A DNA stretch of 23,164 bases. Origin: Alphaproteobacteria bacterium (GTDB lineage Bacteria > Pseudomonadota > Alphaproteobacteria > CAAHEQ01 > UBA3637). The stretch covers positions 1 through 23,164 of the forward strand of contig JAFYBU010000056.1 in NCBI GenBank assembly GCA_017540065.1. Direction: 5' to 3'. Below are positions 1-6,283 of this stretch, piece after piece (position 1 is the stretch's first letter; the number at the start of each line of letters is the position of its first letter). The notes under the pieces are model-generated. The model was not told where the DNA came from and made no database searches. It saw nothing but the letters and a program-made list of their open reading frames with translations. Both the position numbers and the translations under genes were made by a program.

Positions 1-21
1 GAAAAAACAATCAAATATTTC

Positions 22-50
22 TTGAATTGTATGTTAAATACATTTATAAT
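22..50 (+). promoter_or_regulatory. sigma70-type promoter for the first gene
   Basis: TTGAAT at 22-27 and a perfect TATAAT at 45-50 are separated by 17 bases. Transcription should begin near 57, which leaves only about 10 bases before the chosen ATG at 67 and cuts into the AGGAG ribosome site at 56-60. Promoter match seen directly; activity is inferred. Confidence 0.6.
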
Positions 51-66
51 TGCTTAGGAGATGAAT

Positions 67-711
67 ATGAAATTTCAAAATCAAAGACCGTACACAATTG
101 CAGAAGAAATTGCTTCCTGCGCCTGTCATGGGTTAGGAATCATCTTAGGGATAGCAGCATTAGCAACATTATATGATCTGTTTATTGCTGCCAAGAAAAA
201 AGGAAAATCGGAAGATGAAATAAAGGAAAGTGCCAAACTGAAATTGAAAGAGCTTTCCGAAAAATCTGTATTGGCAAGAAATTTATATGCAGTTTTATCT
301 TTGTCGGAATATGCTTCTTCAGATCAAAAAATTGACTTGAAAGAAGTCATTTGGGATATCATGAGTGAAAAGGATTTAGACAAGGATGTTTTAAGGGGCG
401 TTCAATCTTCCATGCGTGAAAACGGACAAACTTTTGCTTCTTTGGCCCTGCGGTTAAGAAGACCTCTTTCACAGATCAGAAAGATTCGGAATGTATTTTC
501 TTTGTTCAAAGGGTGCAAACAAAAAGGGTATTTGAAATCCTTACTGGAACGGGCTAAAACGGATGTGATGATGCTTCCTGAAAAAGTGGCAATAGGCAAG
601 ACGGCAAAGGGCCGAGTATTAAGGATTGCTTCTGCAAAAGGGGTGGAATTAGCGGACAAGAATCGATCCATTTCTTATGGTGGAAAAAGGTCCACATACG
701 GAAGAAAATAA
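67..711 (+). CDS. Uncharacterised protein with a hemolysin III-like N-terminal helix
   Basis: Function unknown; about 214 aa. The first ~40 residues (YTIAEEIASCACHGLGIILG, then a short hydrophobic run) strongly resemble the start of hemolysin III / YqfA (PAQR superfamily) proteins, where an EEI...HG.G motif opens the first membrane helix. The other membrane helices of that family are absent. The remaining ~170 residues are charged and probably helical, with a basic tail (GGKRSTYGRK). The start at 67 is preferred to the ATG at 61 because AGGAG at 56-60 then lies six bases upstream. It has its own promoter and ends before a bidirectional terminator shared with the opposing small gene. It may be a membrane-anchored protein that borrowed or retained one PAQR helix, or a decayed and refused gene. 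The family link is from memory of the motif. Confidence 0.75.
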   Translation: MKFQNQRPYTIAEEIASCACHGLGIILGIAALATLYDLFIAAKKKGKSEDEIKESAKLKLKELSEKSVLARNLYAVLSLSEYASSDQKIDLKEVIWDIMSEKDLDKDVLRGVQSSMRENGQTFASLALRLRRPLSQIRKIRNVFSLFKGCKQKGYLKSLLERAKTDVMMLPEKVAIGKTAKGRVLRIASAKGVELADKNRSISYGGKRSTYGRK

Positions 712-753
712 TTTTCTTTTTTCTGTTTGCGTATGTTCAAAATCAAAAAATAT

Positions 754-776
754 AAAAAGCCGATCGGTCGCTTTTT
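754..776. terminator. Bidirectional intrinsic terminator between convergent genes
   Basis: AAAAAGC at 754-760 pairs with GCTTTTT at 770-776. A further GA/TC pair closes a TCGG loop, with one C bulged. There is an A-rich left arm and a T-rich right arm, so it can act on both strands. It sits between the rightward gene ending at 711 and the leftward gene ending at 810. Confidence 0.7.
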
Positions 777-809
777 GATAAGCGAATTACGGCGGAAAGA
801 AATGTTGTC

Positions 810-1034
810 TTATCTTATATGAATCAAATAAGACCGTTTGATTTTATAAACCAGATTTGTGGCAGGACTTTCACGATGCTCAATTTTAACCGGGTCTTTT
901 TCAGGTTCCTTATTTTGATTCACTTGTCGGGATGAATTCCCACAACACGCCAAAAACAGCAATCCAACGAATGCAACGCCAGGTAGGGCTTTTCCTTTAG
1001 CTTCTGCTTCATCTATATTATCTTGTGCTGACAT
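810..1034 (-). CDS. Small single-span membrane or lipoprotein-like protein (74 aa)
   Basis: Function unknown. The 74-residue product has an acidic N-terminus (MSAQDNIDEAEAKGKA), one hydrophobic run around residues 17-31 ending in FLACCGNSS, and a hydrophilic, charged C-terminal half. The Cys pair after the hydrophobic run resembles a lipobox but is not a canonical one, so lipid attachment is uncertain. The ATG at 1034 is chosen because AGAGGT lies four bases upstream; the longer TTG-started reading has no such site. It is the second ORF of a leftward transcript: its start lies inside the 3' end of a 40-codon ORF (1018-1140), and a terminator hairpin and a long-range stem precede it. Expression may therefore depend on translation of the upstream ORF. 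Confidence 0.6.
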   Translation of the reverse strand: MSAQDNIDEAEAKGKALPGVAFVGLLFLACCGNSSRQVNQNKEPEKDPVKIEHRESPATNLVYKIKRSYLIHIR

Positions 1035-1140
1035 GGTTACCTCTTTGGTTTGGAACAAAAAAATTCCCCCATAGGGGGGAAGTTAAAAGGAAACAAAGCA
1101 AACCAAAGTTAAATGGTAGAATCGGTAGGTTGATTCGCAT
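1018..1140 (-). CDS. 40-codon upstream ORF (leader peptide or tiny membrane peptide)
   Basis: Short ORF placed ideally for expression. A consensus promoter ends at 1164 and predicts a start near 1157. AAAGGAG at 1153-1147 lies six bases before the ATG at 1140. The peptide begins MRINLPILPF and continues with a Leu/Phe-rich run (GLLCFLLTSPLWG) like a short hydrophobic segment. It ends at TAA 1020-1018, overlapping the 74-aa gene by 17 bases in another frame. The ORF runs straight through a hairpin with seven T, so translating ribosomes would prevent that hairpin from acting as a terminator. It could be a regulatory leader, a functional small membrane peptide, or both. No homologue is recognised. 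Confidence 0.5.
   Translation of the reverse strand: MRINLPILPFNFGLLCFLLTSPLWGNFFVPNQRGNHVSTR
1043..1108 (-). promoter_or_regulatory. Long-range stem touching the ribosome site of the 74-aa gene
   Basis: On the minus strand, CTTTGGTTTG at 1108-1099 is perfectly complementary over 10 bases to CAAACCAAAG at 1052-1043. The second arm includes the first two bases of the AGAGGT ribosome site (1044-1039). The stem encloses the G/C terminator hairpin. Translation of the 40-codon ORF would melt it. Pairing seen in sequence; regulatory role inferred. Confidence 0.4.
1057..1081 (-). terminator. Intrinsic-terminator hairpin inside the upstream ORF
   Basis: Read leftward: TTCCCCC (1081-1075), loop CTAT, GGGGGAA (1070-1064), then seven T (1063-1057). 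It lies about 75-100 bases into the transcript and 22 bases before the start of the 74-aa gene. It should work only when the upstream ORF is untranslated, so it is best read as a conditional attenuator. Confidence 0.6.
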
Positions 1141-1163
1141 GCTCTTCTCCTTTCCGATAAGGC

Positions 1164-1192
1164 ATTATATCAAATTTGAACACAAATGTCAA
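1164..1192 (-). promoter_or_regulatory. Consensus sigma70 promoter, leftward
   Basis: Read leftward, TTGACA at 1192-1187 and TATAAT at 1169-1164 are both perfect, with a 17-base spacer. The expected start near 1157 gives the 40-codon ORF an ~17-base 5' leader carrying AAAGGAG. This is one of two perfect-consensus promoters in the window; both drive leaders containing terminator hairpins. Confidence 0.8.
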
Positions 1193-1205
1193 ACCTTATT
1201 TTTTC

Positions 1206-1234
1206 TTGCTTTTTGGCATGTAATCGGCTATGAT
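1206..1234 (+). promoter_or_regulatory. Promoter for thymidine kinase
   Basis: TTGCTT at 1206-1211 and TATGAT at 1229-1234 with a 17-base spacer. Expected start near 1241, about 22 bases before the ATG at 1263. It is divergent from the consensus promoter at 1164-1192. Confidence 0.6.
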
Positions 1235-1262
1235 GCAAACAAAGAAACAGAAAGAATAAATT

Positions 1263-1844
1263 ATGGCTAAACTATCCTTTTATTACAGTGTGATGGGGGG
1301 CGGGAAAACAACCTCTTTATTGCAAACAGAATACACTTATCGTAAAAATGGATTTATTCCTTTGATAATTAAACCCAAATTGGATGATCGTGAAGGGGCT
1401 CAAAACGGTTGGGGCCCCATCCAAAGCCGTATTTTAACCGGGAAACACCAAGCACTTTATGTGGATTCCATAACGCCCGAAACGTTGAATGGAATAAATT
1501 TTAATATTTTATTGGTGGACGAGGTTCAATTTTTTAAGCCTCAGGACATTGAAGCTTTGTCGAAGATTGTGGATGAAAAAAACATTCCCGTTTTGTGTTA
1601 TGGTCTGAAAACAGATGCTAACGGGAATTTGTTTGAAGGAACTACAAAGTTGTTGGCGATTGCAGACGAAATTACCGAAATTGTTCATCCTTGCAAATGT
1701 GGGGAAAAAGCAACGCATCATATTCGCCGGATTGATGGTCAAGTGGACACGGGCGGACAGTCTATTTCGGTTGAAAAAGGCAATGTCACCTATGAATCCG
1801 TTTGTCGCAAATGTTGGAAACTGGCCCAAGAAATGTCAAGATAG
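1263..1844 (+). CDS. tdk: Thymidine kinase
   Basis: Phosphorylates thymidine to dTMP with ATP in the pyrimidine salvage pathway, in the cytoplasm. The 193-aa length fits bacterial type II thymidine kinases. Visible features in order: phosphate-binding loop SVMGGGKTT (residues 9-17); Walker B and catalytic acid in DEVQFF (86-91, Glu87 as the likely base); the CYGLKTDANGNLFEG segment (112-126) near the start of the lasso region; and four zinc-binding cysteines, C144 and C146 (CKC), C181 and C184 (CRKC). The P-loop reads MGGGKT where many homologues have MNAGKS, a mild variation. It has its own promoter; the ribosome site is weak (AGAAAGAA). It does not form an operon with the following gene, which has its own promoter. 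Confidence 0.95.
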   Translation: MAKLSFYYSVMGGGKTTSLLQTEYTYRKNGFIPLIIKPKLDDREGAQNGWGPIQSRILTGKHQALYVDSITPETLNGINFNILLVDEVQFFKPQDIEALSKIVDEKNIPVLCYGLKTDANGNLFEGTTKLLAIADEITEIVHPCKCGEKATHHIRRIDGQVDTGGQSISVEKGNVTYESVCRKCWKLAQEMSR

Positions 1845-1883
1845 GTCTTTGATTTAGAAAATTGTCAGAAAAACAGAAAATAC

Positions 1884-1912
1884 TTGACAAATATAATGTT
1901 TCGTGGTAAAAT
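1884..1912 (+). promoter_or_regulatory. Promoter for the 323-aa gene
   Basis: TTGACA at 1884-1889, a 17-base spacer and TAAAAT at 1907-1912. A perfect TATAAT follows at 1912-1917 but would need a 22-base spacer. Start expected near 1919, before GGGAG at 1931-1935. Confidence 0.65.
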
Positions 1913-1942
1913 ATAATTCCATCAAGCAACGGGAGTAAATCC

Positions 1943-2914
1943 ATGGCAACAGAAACAGATTTACCACAAAAAGAAGAACTGGTGGCTGCATTGGCCGAAC
2001 AACCATTGGGAAATGGTTCAGAAGCTAGCGTTTACAAAATCCATATGCGTCCGCAATTTACGTTACGAGTAAGCCACGACTTGCCCAGAAAAGATTTATC
2101 ACAAAAGATTTTAGAGGCAGATTTTATCGTGCAAGAAGATATTTTTTCCGGTCGTCTGTTTGGTCAAACAGTGGCTTATTTAAGTCACCCTGATTTGTTG
2201 GATTCGTATTCCAAAGACCCACTGATTACCATTAACTATTACAGTCGCGGGCATGATTATACGATTGTTAAAGACTCAAAAGAAAAACCGACAGAACAAG
2301 AAACATTAAGCCGCACGATTGCTGTTACAAAAATGTTGGTTGACCCCGAAATTTTCCCGGATAAGGCCTATGACGGTTTGTTTGATAAATTAAAATTTTT
2401 GTCGTCCAAGCAATACACTATTGATGTTGGGAACGATTTATTCTGTAATACGGGGAATATACTTCCTTCGGTTCAAGATCACAAATTTTTTATCATTGAT
2501 GTGATGCCATTTATTCCGGCGGAAAAATTACGTTTGGCAATTCATCCAGCCTTAAACCCGCAACATACAAAAGGATGTAATTCTCCTCTTTTCTTGGCGC
2601 GCGGACTTTTATACGGTTATTTACCACATCAAAATTTTCATGGTCAAAATGCCGAATTAACGATGTTAAGAACAAAATTGCTCAACCGTATTGTTGATGG
2701 TGCGGTCAGATCTCAATTAAGTGAACAAGAAACATACTTATTTGAACCGATGGTTGCTTGGAAAAGACAATTGACACGTCTGAATATTCCTCAACAGGAA
2801 CAAGAAAAACTGATGAAAAAGATTCGCAGCATCTCGGATTCTCAACCTTATCGTGTCGCCAAAAAAATGCCCAATTTGGTGCGTATTGGCGGATGGTACG
2901 TTAATCAGCAATAA
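1943..2914 (+). CDS. Uncharacterised protein, possibly a degenerate kinase-like fold
   Basis: Not recognised as a named family. The 323-aa soluble protein has no signal peptide or membrane span. Near the N-terminus, PLGNGSEASVYKI (21-33) looks like the glycine-rich loop of protein-kinase-like enzymes. Around 169-188, NTGNIL...HKFFIIDVMPF resembles the end of a catalytic loop (Asn) followed by the metal-binding Asp (D186). An HRD-like motif is not visible, and no Lys sits in the expected beta-3 position (FTLRVSHD). It could be a pseudokinase, an atypical kinase or an unrelated fold; I rate the kinase reading about 0.4. GGGAG lies seven bases before the ATG. It is monocistronic and converges on the ABC-F gene with a 4-base gap. 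Confidence 0.8.
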   Translation: MATETDLPQKEELVAALAEQPLGNGSEASVYKIHMRPQFTLRVSHDLPRKDLSQKILEADFIVQEDIFSGRLFGQTVAYLSHPDLLDSYSKDPLITINYYSRGHDYTIVKDSKEKPTEQETLSRTIAVTKMLVDPEIFPDKAYDGLFDKLKFLSSKQYTIDVGNDLFCNTGNILPSVQDHKFFIIDVMPFIPAEKLRLAIHPALNPQHTKGCNSPLFLARGLLYGYLPHQNFHGQNAELTMLRTKLLNRIVDGAVRSQLSEQETYLFEPMVAWKRQLTRLNIPQQEQEKLMKKIRSISDSQPYRVAKKMPNLVRIGGWYVNQQ

Positions 2915-2918
2915 ATTT

Positions 2919-4742
2919 TTATGGCATTTTATCGGCCCAAACGGTCCATTCGTTTTCGGCTTCAGAAATTTGCATTTCTAATTCTTTAATCTGTTTTTGA
3001 ATGTTGGCAAAATCAACTTCTTTTGGTTGAATCAGCGACTGAATCAATGCGTCCCGTTCGGTGTGTAAAGCTTCTACCCGTTTTTCTAATTCTTTTAGGT
3101 GCTTTTTGATATATGGTAATTTTTCCGTTTTATTTTTTTTAGGGGTCTGATGAACCTCTTTTTTTGTTGGTTCTGCTTTGGTGGTTTCCCCAAGTAACAG
3201 ATTTTTATAATCTTGCAAATCGCCGTCAAATTCTTTGCAAGTGTGGTTGTCTACAATCCACAAAGTATCACATACCGATTCTAAAATATGAAAGTCATGT
3301 GTGATCAAAATAACAGATCCGTTAAAGGTATTTAAGGCATCTGCCAAAGCTTCACGTCCTTGCATGTCCAAATGGTTTGTAGGTTCATCCAAAATCAAGA
3401 TTTGAGGTTTAGTTAAACAAATTTTAGCCAATAATAAACGTGCTTTTTCGCCGCCGGATAAACAACAAATTTGCGTAATGGCTTTATCGGCAGTCAGACC
3501 GAATTTTGCCACATAGGATCGGATGTCCGCTTCGCGTTTACCAATCATTATCGGTGCTAAATAGGATACGGGCGTTTCCAACGGGGGTAATTCTTCATTC
3601 TGATGTTGATTAAAAAATCCCACTTTAAATTTGGTAGATTTTGTTAAAGTCCTCGAATCAAGAGGCAATTGTCCTGCCATCAATTTTGCTAAAGTGGATT
3701 TTCCGTTCCCGTTTTTACCTAACAGAGCAATACGATCGTTATTGCCAATACTTAAATTCAATTTAGTTAAGACCGGAATTCCTTGTACATAGGAAAAGGC
3801 TCCGTCCTGTATTTTCATGCAAGGGGCGGGTAACAATTCTGTTTGCGGAAAAGAAAAAACATCCGTTGGTTCTAAATCTACAATCGGTTCGTCTTTAAGC
3901 TTTGCTAACATTTTAATGCGGCTTTGAGCCTGTTTTGCCTTGGTTGCTTTATACCGAAAACGATCAATATAAGATTGTAAATGTTCACGTTTGGCTTTTT
4001 GTTTTTCGGCCATTTTTAATTGATTTTCCCGTTTCAAGGTGAAGGTCGCCCGGTAAGTATCAAAATTCCCGCGATACAAAACCAGTTGCTTTCCTTCAAA
4101 GTGCAGAATATGGTTACATATGGTGTTTAATAAATCTTTATCGTGACTGATAATCACTAATGTGCCCGTGTATTTTTTCAAATAACTTGCCAGCCACAAA
4201 ACAGCCTCTAAATCCAGATGGTTGGTAGGTTCGTCCAACAACAAATAGTCTGATGATTGAAACAAAGCCCCGGCCAAAGCCAAACGCATTCGCCAGCCGC
4301 CGGAAAAATCACGTACAGGACGATTTAAGTCAGATTGAGAAAAACCAAGTCCGGCCAGAATTTCTGCAACTCTGGATTCTGCGGAATCACTGCGCAAAAA
4401 AGATAATTGTTCCATTATTTCTGGCAATTCTTCGGCCGAAGCGTTTTGTAATTTTGTGCGCCAAGACATAAGTGTTTTATCCCTAGATAAAACAAATTGC
4501 AAAATGGACTCATCCAAATTTTGAATTTCTTGTTCAACATAGGCAATTTTTTTATTTTTGGGAATTTCTACATCACCGGAAAAGTTATCTAATTGACCCA
4601 AAATAACCTTAAACAGGGTTGATTTACCGCAACCGTTTTTTCCCACAATACCAATTTTGACTCCGTCAGCAATGGTTGCCGAAGCATCTTCTAACAACAG
4701 CTGGTTTCCCATCTGTAACCTTATGTGAGATAATATCAACAT
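2919..4742 (-). CDS. yheS: ABC-F family ATPase, YheS-like
   Basis: Soluble tandem ABC ATPase of the ABC-F class, whose members act on ribosomes rather than as transporters. The 607 residues hold two ABC domains: Walker A GKNGCGKST (34-42), signature FSGGWRMRL (146-154), Walker B LLLDEPTNHLD (167-177); and Walker A GKNGNGKST (342-350), signature LSGGEKARL (428-436), Walker B LILDEPTNHLD (449-459). A basic linker of about 225-290 corresponds to the P-site tRNA-interaction motif. A Lys-rich spacer and coiled coil follow (about 540-600). The first signature and the motifs around RPVRDFSGGW match YheS better than EttA or Uup. No membrane segment is present. The ATG at 4742 aligns with family starts and lies only 8 bases after a -10 box, so the mRNA may be nearly leaderless. 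Confidence 0.93.
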   Translation of the reverse strand: MLILSHIRLQMGNQLLLEDASATIADGVKIGIVGKNGCGKSTLFKVILGQLDNFSGDVEIPKNKKIAYVEQEIQNLDESILQFVLSRDKTLMSWRTKLQNASAEELPEIMEQLSFLRSDSAESRVAEILAGLGFSQSDLNRPVRDFSGGWRMRLALAGALFQSSDYLLLDEPTNHLDLEAVLWLASYLKKYTGTLVIISHDKDLLNTICNHILHFEGKQLVLYRGNFDTYRATFTLKRENQLKMAEKQKAKREHLQSYIDRFRYKATKAKQAQSRIKMLAKLKDEPIVDLEPTDVFSFPQTELLPAPCMKIQDGAFSYVQGIPVLTKLNLSIGNNDRIALLGKNGNGKSTLAKLMAGQLPLDSRTLTKSTKFKVGFFNQHQNEELPPLETPVSYLAPIMIGKREADIRSYVAKFGLTADKAITQICCLSGGEKARLLLAKICLTKPQILILDEPTNHLDMQGREALADALNTFNGSVILITHDFHILESVCDTLWIVDNHTCKEFDGDLQDYKNLLLGETTKAEPTKKEVHQTPKKNKTEKLPYIKKHLKELEKRVEALHTERDALIQSLIQPKEVDFANIQKQIKELEMQISEAENEWTVWADKMP

Positions 4743-4749
4743 ATCCCTT

Positions 4750-4778
4750 ATTATACTTGATTTAGTCGAAAAAGTCCA
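4750..4778 (-). promoter_or_regulatory. Promoter for the ABC-F gene
   Basis: Read leftward: TGGACT at 4778-4773, a 17-base spacer and a perfect TATAAT at 4755-4750. Predicted start near 4743, directly beside the ATG at 4742. Confidence 0.5.
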
Positions 4779-4813
4779 GCCGAACGGATCAAGTCGGGAT
4801 AAGACGGGAGAGC

Positions 4814-4830
4814 ATCGTATTTTTTACGAT
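4814..4830. repeat. Inverted repeat ATCGTA-N5-TACGAT upstream of the MBOAT gene
   Basis: Perfect 6-bp arms at 4814-4819 and 4825-4830 around a T5 loop, in the intergenic space between divergent genes. It could be an operator or a weak hairpin. No regulator is recognised nearby. Confidence 0.3.
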
Positions 4831-4838
4831 AAAATTAC

Positions 4839-4867
4839 TTGCATAAAAAACCGTTTTATGTTAGAAA
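4839..4867 (+). promoter_or_regulatory. Weak candidate promoter for the MBOAT operon
   Basis: TTGCAT at 4839-4844 and TAGAAA at 4862-4867 with a 17-base spacer, four of six matches in each box. The predicted start near 4874 would make the ATG at 4875 leaderless, which fits its lack of a ribosome site. Confidence 0.3.
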
Positions 4868-4874
4868 GATTCTT

Positions 4875-6275
4875 ATGTTATTTTCGTCGCTAACATTTTT
4901 ATTTTGTTTTTTGCCCGCGGTTGTCGGAATGTACTATTTGATACGGCGGGAATTACGCAATGTATTTTTATTATTAGCCAGTATATTCTTTTACGCTTGG
5001 GGTGAACCAAAGTATTTACCCGTGATATTTACAACCATTACAATCAGCTATATCGGTGCTTTGACAATTGAACGATTTAGTCATAAAAGGATTTTGTTAG
5101 CGTTGTTTGTTTTGTTGGATTTAAGTTTTCTTTTTTACTTTAAATACACAAATTTCTTTTTGGAAAATTTAAATTTGATATTTCATCAAAAATGGTCCTT
5201 AAAAGTGGTTTTGCCATTGGGAATATCTTTTTATACATTTCAAGCGTTATCTTATTTGGTGGATGTATATCGTGGCCAAGTTAAGGCACAGAAAAATTAT
5301 TTGAAAATAGCCCTTTATATTTGTTTGTTTCCGCAATTGATTGCAGGACCTATTGTCAAATATCATGACGTGTCGGATCAGATTGATAATCGGGAAGAAA
5401 CGATAGATAAGGTTTACTATGGTATTCGTCGATTTATTATCGGTCTTGCCAAGAAGGTTTTGATTGCAAATACATTGGGTGGTATAGCAGATAAGGTTTT
5501 CAGAACGCTGACCGAAGAAGGAAGTATTGACGTCGTGACCGCATGGTTGGGGGGGATAAGTCGAGCGTTACAGGTTTATTATGATTTCAGTGGTTATTCG
5601 GATATGGCTATAGGACTTGGAGCCGTTTTTGGATTTAAGTTTTTGGAAAACTTTAATTATCCGTATATTTCTAAAACAATGAGTGAATATTGGCAACGTT
5701 GGCATATTTCTTTGGCCACGTGGTGTAAAGATTATATTTACATTCCAATGGGGGGAAGCCGTGTTGTTCCTTGGCGAATTTACTTTAATATATTCTTTTT
5801 ATTTTTTGTCATAGGATTGTGGCATGGTGCTTCGTGGAATTTTGTTGTTTTTGGTGTGTTAAACGGCCTTCTTGTAATGACAGAACGCTTTTTCGGTTTA
5901 CCAAAAAAAATATTTAAAAAAATGTGGATAGTCCCCCAATATCTGTATGTTTTTATCATTTTTATTATTAATGCGATATTGGCAAATACGGATACCATGA
6001 AACATTCGTTGATGCAGGTTAGAGGTATGTTCGGATTATTCAAAAATACGGATGCTTTTTACCCGCTTTCTTATTATATAGACAGAGCAGGGTGTATTAT
6101 TTTTGCAGTTGCACTTTTATGTTGTGCCCCTATTTTCAAAAATATGCTAGATTGGGGTAAAAAATGGAAGATTACGTTAATAGGGGTGGATGTATGGTTA
6201 TTCGTTTTATTATTTTTATCTTGTATGCAATTGGCAGTAACCACGTATAACCCCTTTATTTATTTCAGGTTTTAG
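4875..6275 (+). CDS. MBOAT family membrane O-acyltransferase (AlgI/DltB-like)
   Basis: Inner-membrane O-acyltransferase of the MBOAT family, which moves acyl groups across the membrane to extracellular polymers. The 466-aa protein starts MLFSSLTFLFCFLP, the usual start of AlgI-type proteins; an in-frame TTG at 4839 would add 12 atypical residues. It has many membrane spans. Family motifs: PLGISFYTFQ (about 114-123), QVYYDFSGYSDMAIG (about 233-247), EYWQRWHISLATW (about 271-283, His277) and GLWHGASWNF (about 314-323, with the invariant catalytic His317). The next gene, 8 bases on, encodes an adenylate-forming ligase; that pairing resembles DltA-DltB acyl supply. No AlgJ/AlgX-like SGNH partner is beside it, so the acceptor is unknown. 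No ribosome site is evident. Confidence 0.92.
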   Translation: MLFSSLTFLFCFLPAVVGMYYLIRRELRNVFLLLASIFFYAWGEPKYLPVIFTTITISYIGALTIERFSHKRILLALFVLLDLSFLFYFKYTNFFLENLNLIFHQKWSLKVVLPLGISFYTFQALSYLVDVYRGQVKAQKNYLKIALYICLFPQLIAGPIVKYHDVSDQIDNREETIDKVYYGIRRFIIGLAKKVLIANTLGGIADKVFRTLTEEGSIDVVTAWLGGISRALQVYYDFSGYSDMAIGLGAVFGFKFLENFNYPYISKTMSEYWQRWHISLATWCKDYIYIPMGGSRVVPWRIYFNIFFLFFVIGLWHGASWNFVVFGVLNGLLVMTERFFGLPKKIFKKMWIVPQYLYVFIIFIINAILANTDTMKHSLMQVRGMFGLFKNTDAFYPLSYYIDRAGCIIFAVALLCCAPIFKNMLDWGKKWKITLIGVDVWLFVLLFLSCMQLAVTTYNPFIYFRF

Positions 6276-6283
6276 GAGAAAAA

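Noticed and set aside
1064..1081. CCCCC/GGGGG hairpin as a rightward terminator
   Set aside because: On the plus strand no T run follows it. The T run is on the minus strand only.
1090..1160. Possible tRNA or structured ncRNA gene upstream of tdk
   Set aside because: No cloverleaf or T-arm consensus could be built on either strand. The stretch is better explained as the leader and small ORF of the leftward transcript.
1025..1270. Rightward 81-codon ORF between the small genes and tdk
   Set aside because: No ribosome site or recognisable protein features. It lies over opposite-strand regulatory DNA and overlaps the tdk promoter.
1912..1917. Perfect TATAAT as the -10 box for the TTGACA at 1884
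   Set aside because: The spacer would be 22 bases. TAAAAT at 1907-1912 gives the usual 17.
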